Source: Deltaproteobacteria bacterium (lineage in GTDB: Bacteria > Bdellovibrionota_C > UBA2361 > OMII01). From it: DNA of 14,798 nucleotides. The notes beneath the pieces were generated by a model that was not told where the DNA came from, searched no databases, and saw only the letters and a program-made list of their open reading frames with translations. How positions within the stretch are numbered: the stretch's first letter is position 1; each line of letters begins with the position of its first letter. Made by a program: the position numbers and the translations under genes. This document shows, one piece after another, positions 13,790 to 14,798 of this stretch. The DNA lies in assembly GCA_023262305.1 (NCBI GenBank), contig JALRCK010000018.1, forward strand, positions 1-14,798, written 5' to 3'.

Positions 13790-14798
13790 CTAGAACAACG
13801 CCGTTGGGTCGGCTACTGTTTGAAGAACCAACCCATCACCGCCCGCTGTCGCTCCACTCAGAGAGTTATTGGTTGCGACGGTTCCGCCGGCACCACCGGC
13901 ACCAGCCATGGATCCACCACCCGCTCCACCCCCACGCGGGGAGCTCGTGACGGCGGTGGTTGAATCACCGGCGGCACCTCCGAGCACTGAAGTAGCTCCC
14001 GTCACGGTGATCGCTGGAGCAAGGAGGTGAATGATCCCCCCTCCCCCTCCACCGCTATTTCCTCTAGTGGCGACTGACGCGCCGCCAGATCCTCCATCCG
14101 CTTCGAGCGTCCCTGCCGCTCCATGCGTAATAGAGACTTTTGAGGCAAGTATGAGGATTCCTCCAGCACCGCCACCACCAAGGCCAGCGCTGGAGCTGTC
14201 TCCATCGGCCCGAATTGTGCCGTTATTCGTAAGAGCTTCCTTCGCTAAGATTGTGAGGGAACCTCCGCCCGCTGAACCAAATGAGCCAACTGGGGCGCCT
14301 CCAGCCCCTCCACCGATAGGACCCGGTCGAAGGATATTCGCCGCATATCGAGCGGTGAGACCGAATCCCGTCGCGCCCCCAGCGACCGCCGCTGTGTTAT
14401 CGCCGTATCCGCCGTTACCACCCGCGACGCGCGCCCAGCCAAGTCCGGTCGTGGCGGCCGGCTGGTACGCCGGATAGATACCTCCGGAAGCCGCAATCGA
14501 TCCAACTTGGGGTGCCAAAAAGGTATTCTTAACCACTAAAGTCCCATTGTTGGTGAAGGCCCCTGAACAACGGAGCACGGTTCCAGTGGGCACCGTCAAG
14601 GTCGCCCCTGAAGCGATAGCACATGTGGTGTATTGCCCGAGCGCCTCATTAGATATCCATGTGACGTCGCTTGTGACGTTGAGAGCGCCAGCGGAACCAT
14701 CGCCATAGATTCGAAGGGACCCATCCGTTCCAGCGGCTCCCGTTAACGACGAGATATTCGAGAGCTTCGTCTCCCCTTTCGAACAACGATTCGACCGC
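13790..14798 (-). CDS. Glycine-rich repeat protein, probably exported, 5' partial
   Basis: The visible 335 residues are the C-terminal part of a longer protein. The frame is open to the right edge, so the TTG at 14597-14599 is not the start. The upstream stretch reads G-S-L-R-I-Y-G-D-G-S-A-G-A-L-N-V. Next come A-S-G-A-T-L-T-V-P-T-G-T-V-L and F-T-N-N-G-T-L-V-V, the pattern of beta-solenoid surface proteins. Blocks of poly-Gly alternate with short beta-prone pieces and the turns N-N-G-T-I-R-A-D-G and G-T-L-E-A-D-G. Two Cys (in T-T-C-A-I and L-R-C-S-G) flank one strand pair and could form a disulfide. The protein is rich in Gly, Ala, Ser and Thr with almost no Lys, typical of extracellular proteins. 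It ends in D-P-T-A-L-F with no visible beta-barrel, LPXTG or other anchor. Function is unknown; a secreted or surface fibre or adhesin is the simplest inference. Confidence 0.7.
   Translation of the reverse strand, partial: RSNRCSKGETKLSNISSLTGAAGTDGSLRIYGDGSAGALNVTSDVTWISNEALGQYTTCAIASGATLTVPTGTVLRCSGAFTNNGTLVVKNTFLAPQVGSIAASGGIYPAYQPAATTGLGWARVAGGNGGYGDNTAAVAGGATGFGLTARYAANILRPGPIGGGAGGAPVGSFGSAGGGSLTILAKEALTNNGTIRADGDSSSAGLGGGGAGGILILASKVSITHGAAGTLEADGGSGGASVATRGNSGGGGGGIIHLLAPAITVTGATSVLGGAAGDSTTAVTSSPRGGGAGGGSMAGAGGAGGTVATNNSLSGATAGGDGLVLQTVADPTALF
13964..14269 (-). repeat. Three degenerate Gly-rich beta-turn protein repeats
   Basis: Within the glycine-rich protein a unit of about 35-45 residues recurs: a Gly run, a hydrophobic strand, a second strand, then a G-T-x-x-A-D-G type turn. 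Unit 1 (14269-14189) has G-G-G-S-L-T-I-L-A then G-T-I-R-A-D-G. Unit 2 (14179-14081) has G-G-A-G-G-I-L-I-L-A then G-T-L-E-A-D-G. Unit 3 (14053-13964) has six Gly, I-I-H-L-L-A, and a diverged V-L-G-G-A-A-G turn. The repeats are clear in protein and diverged in DNA, so they look old rather than recently expanded. Confidence 0.6.

Noticed and set aside
14031..14477. Plus-strand proline-rich ORF (runs of P, A and R)
   Set aside because: It is the mirror of the Gly codons (GGN read as NCC) of the glycine-rich protein on the other strand; no ribosome-binding site or family features.
14597..14599. TTG as start of the glycine-rich gene
   Set aside because: The frame continues upstream to the window edge in the same repetitive style, including a G-D-G-S-A-G element, so this codon is internal.
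1..14798. CRISPR arrays, tRNA or rRNA genes, insertion sequences, prophage or toxin-antitoxin and defence genes
   Set aside because: I looked for regular direct repeats, cloverleaf-like sequences, transposase or integrase motifs and small paired ORFs on both strands and found none I could support.

Overview
This looks like chromosomal DNA from a Gram-negative bacterium. The window carries a complete tripartite RND efflux operon whose adaptor and outer-membrane factor both have lipoprotein signal peptides, and that architecture needs an outer membrane. I see no rRNA, tRNA, phage, IS, CRISPR or recognisable defence gene that would place it further. The glycine-rich surface protein at the right edge would fit a predatory or deltaproteobacterial-type lineage, but that is only a guess.

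Region 1 (1-6786) is a cell-surface glycan cluster. It holds a polyprenyl-phosphate glycosyltransferase of GtrB/DPM1 type (+, cut by the left edge) and two large multi-pass membrane proteins with GT-C glycosyltransferase features (both -). A divergently transcribed OafA-type O-acyltransferase with a fused SGNH domain (+) follows. A coherent reading is that the first enzyme charges undecaprenyl phosphate with a sugar, a GT-C protein transfers that sugar in the periplasm to a surface polysaccharide, and the acyltransferase decorates the glycan. Acceptor, sugar and acyl group cannot be read from the sequence.

Region 2 (6853-12612, all -) is an adaptor / RND pump / NodT-type outer-membrane factor operon in that order. 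The spacings are 29 bp and an 8-bp overlap, and no transcriptional regulator is in view. It meets the acyltransferase tail-to-tail over a 66-bp gap that holds a hairpin.

Region 3 (12613-12876) is about 260 bp with no gene. It holds a good -10 box for the efflux operon, a GG-repeat tract, and a run of GC-rich hairpins that no gene explains. On the + strand the hairpins are followed by a short T-run.

Region 4 (12877-14798, -) holds a TSUP/YfcA-type permease and, upstream of it, the C-terminal part of a glycine-rich repeat protein that runs off the right edge. The 148 bp between them (13642-13789) hold only short imperfect palindromes and no convincing promoter or terminator. The other gaps are short: 969-1019 shows nothing, and 2988-3164 holds one clean inverted repeat and a possible -10 box.

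Most of the window is recognisable biology. The less explained parts are the structured gap 12734-12847, a five-codon ORF with a near-perfect Shine-Dalgarno upstream of the 4586 gene, the repeat protein at the right edge, and the pair of GT-C-like proteins. I did not find a clear new multi-gene system.
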